The notes under the pieces were generated by a model that made no database searches, was not told the DNA's origin, and saw only the letters and a program-made list of their open reading frames with translations. A DNA stretch of 64,000 nt from DASSQJ01 sp963772645 (GTDB taxonomy: Bacteria; Actinomycetota; Actinomycetes; Actinomycetales; Dermatophilaceae). Position numbers and translations under genes: made by a program. Below, piece by piece: positions 63,691-64,000 of the stretch. The stretch is taken from contig CAVYYD010000011.1 in assembly GCA_963772645.1 (NCBI GenBank), positions 124,001 through 188,000 of the forward strand, in the 5' to 3' direction. How positions within the stretch are numbered: position 1 is the stretch's first letter; the number at the start of each line of letters is the position of its first letter.

Positions 63691-64000
63691 TCACCCCGGC
63701 AGGGTGAAGATCGTGCGGTGCCACGGCTTGTGCGCGACGGCGGTGTTGTCGTGCATGACGTGCTTGACGTTCGTGTACTCCTCGAAGGAGTAGGCGGACA
63801 TGTCCTTGCCGAAGCCGCTGTTCTTGTACCCGCCGTGCGGCATCTCGCTGATGATCGGGATGTGGTCGTTGACCCACACGCAGCCGGAGCGGATCTCGCG
63901 GCCGGCCCGGCCGGCCCGGTAGGTGTTCGTCGTCCACGCCGACGCGGCGAGGCCGTACTCGGTGTCGTTGGCCAGCCGGATCGCCTCGTCGTCGTCGTCG
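63691..64000 (-). CDS. Aldehyde dehydrogenase, gamma-aminobutyraldehyde type (partial)
   Basis: Only the C-terminal 102 residues are in the window; the gene continues past 64000. The visible part has DTEYGLAASAWTTNTYRAGR, the hinge-like VWVNDHIPIISEMPHGGYKN, SGFGKDMSAYSFEEYTNVKH and ends HRTIFTLPG. The EMPHGGYKNSGFGKDMS segment is typical of the betaine-aldehyde and gamma-aminobutyraldehyde dehydrogenases (PatD/Prr-like). Beside the class III aminotransferase it suggests oxidation of a putrescine-derived aldehyde to GABA. Catalytic Cys and Glu lie outside the window. Confidence 0.85.
   Translation of the reverse strand, partial: DDDDEAIRLANDTEYGLAASAWTTNTYRAGRAGREIRSGCVWVNDHIPIISEMPHGGYKNSGFGKDMSAYSFEEYTNVKHVMHDNTAVAHKPWHRTIFTLPG

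Overview
The window is about 73% GC by eye, uses GTG starts very freely, packs genes with 4-base GTGA stop/start overlaps, and carries F420-type oxidoreductases, a WS/DGAT acyltransferase, LutABC, PxpABC and a Brevibacterium-type crtYc/crtYd carotenoid cluster. This points to a free-living aerobic actinobacterium, most likely Micrococcales (Intrasporangiaceae-like). That placement is inference. I see no rRNA, tRNA, CRISPR array, phage or insertion sequence, and no gene-free stretch longer than 300 bases.

Layout. 0-9 kb: SMP-30 lactonase-like enzyme, alpha/beta hydrolase, then a minus-strand operon (MBL-fold lactonase, iron-dependent hydroxyacid-oxoacid transhydrogenase, FmdB-like zinc ribbon, FAD/Fe-S D-2-hydroxyglutarate dehydrogenase-like protein with a frameshift, DUF72) facing a divergent GntR/FCD regulator. 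9-16 kb: arginine deiminase, atypical SDR, secreted SGNH hydrolase, glpD, SDR, small zinc-ribbon protein. 16-19 kb: lutABC. 19-25 kb: truncated nitroreductase, VOC protein, a TetR-DUF429 fusion divergent from a Tat-exported multicopper oxidase, MFS exporter with a frameshifted ArsR-like regulator. 25-31 kb: pxpABC, cold-shock protein, F420-type oxidase, SRPBCC, Rieske/DUF5914 protein, small membrane protein. 31-38 kb: double VOC, PucR regulator divergent from a four-gene operon (ThDP enzyme, two SDRs, BASS transporter). 38-41.5 kb: DUF1905/OmdA, nitronate monooxygenase, acyl-ACP desaturase. 41.5-50 kb: carotenoid operon crtE-crtI-crtB::idi-crtYc-crtYd-methyltransferase-crtU, plus a flanking FAD oxidoreductase. 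50-64 kb: PhnB-like protein, WS/DGAT, lipase, fumC, SWIM/SNF2 helicase, two-component system (kinase frameshifted) divergent from a secreted repeat protein, class III aminotransferase, Tpx and a partial aldehyde dehydrogenase.

How the genes work together. The strongest metabolic reading is a lactone/4-hydroxyacid route: the lactonase opens gamma-butyrolactone-like substrates, the transhydrogenase oxidises 4-hydroxybutyrate using 2-oxoglutarate, and the FAD/Fe-S enzyme would recycle the D-2-hydroxyglutarate formed. The carotenoid operon would lead from IPP/DMAPP to an aromatic (isorenieratene-type) carotenoid, with IPP isomerase fused to phytoene synthase. LutABC (lactate), PxpABC (5-oxoproline) and aminotransferase plus aldehyde dehydrogenase (probably polyamine) add carbon and nitrogen scavenging.

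Non-coding structure. Three copies of a roughly 50-bp palindromic intergenic element, two copies of a second inverted repeat (both between convergent genes), a recurrent leaderless promoter pattern (TAnnnT, six or seven bases, start codon), and several operator-like palindromes beside divergent regulators. Three genes need an indel to read through, and two of these lie at G/C homopolymers, so sequencing error is a real alternative to gene decay.
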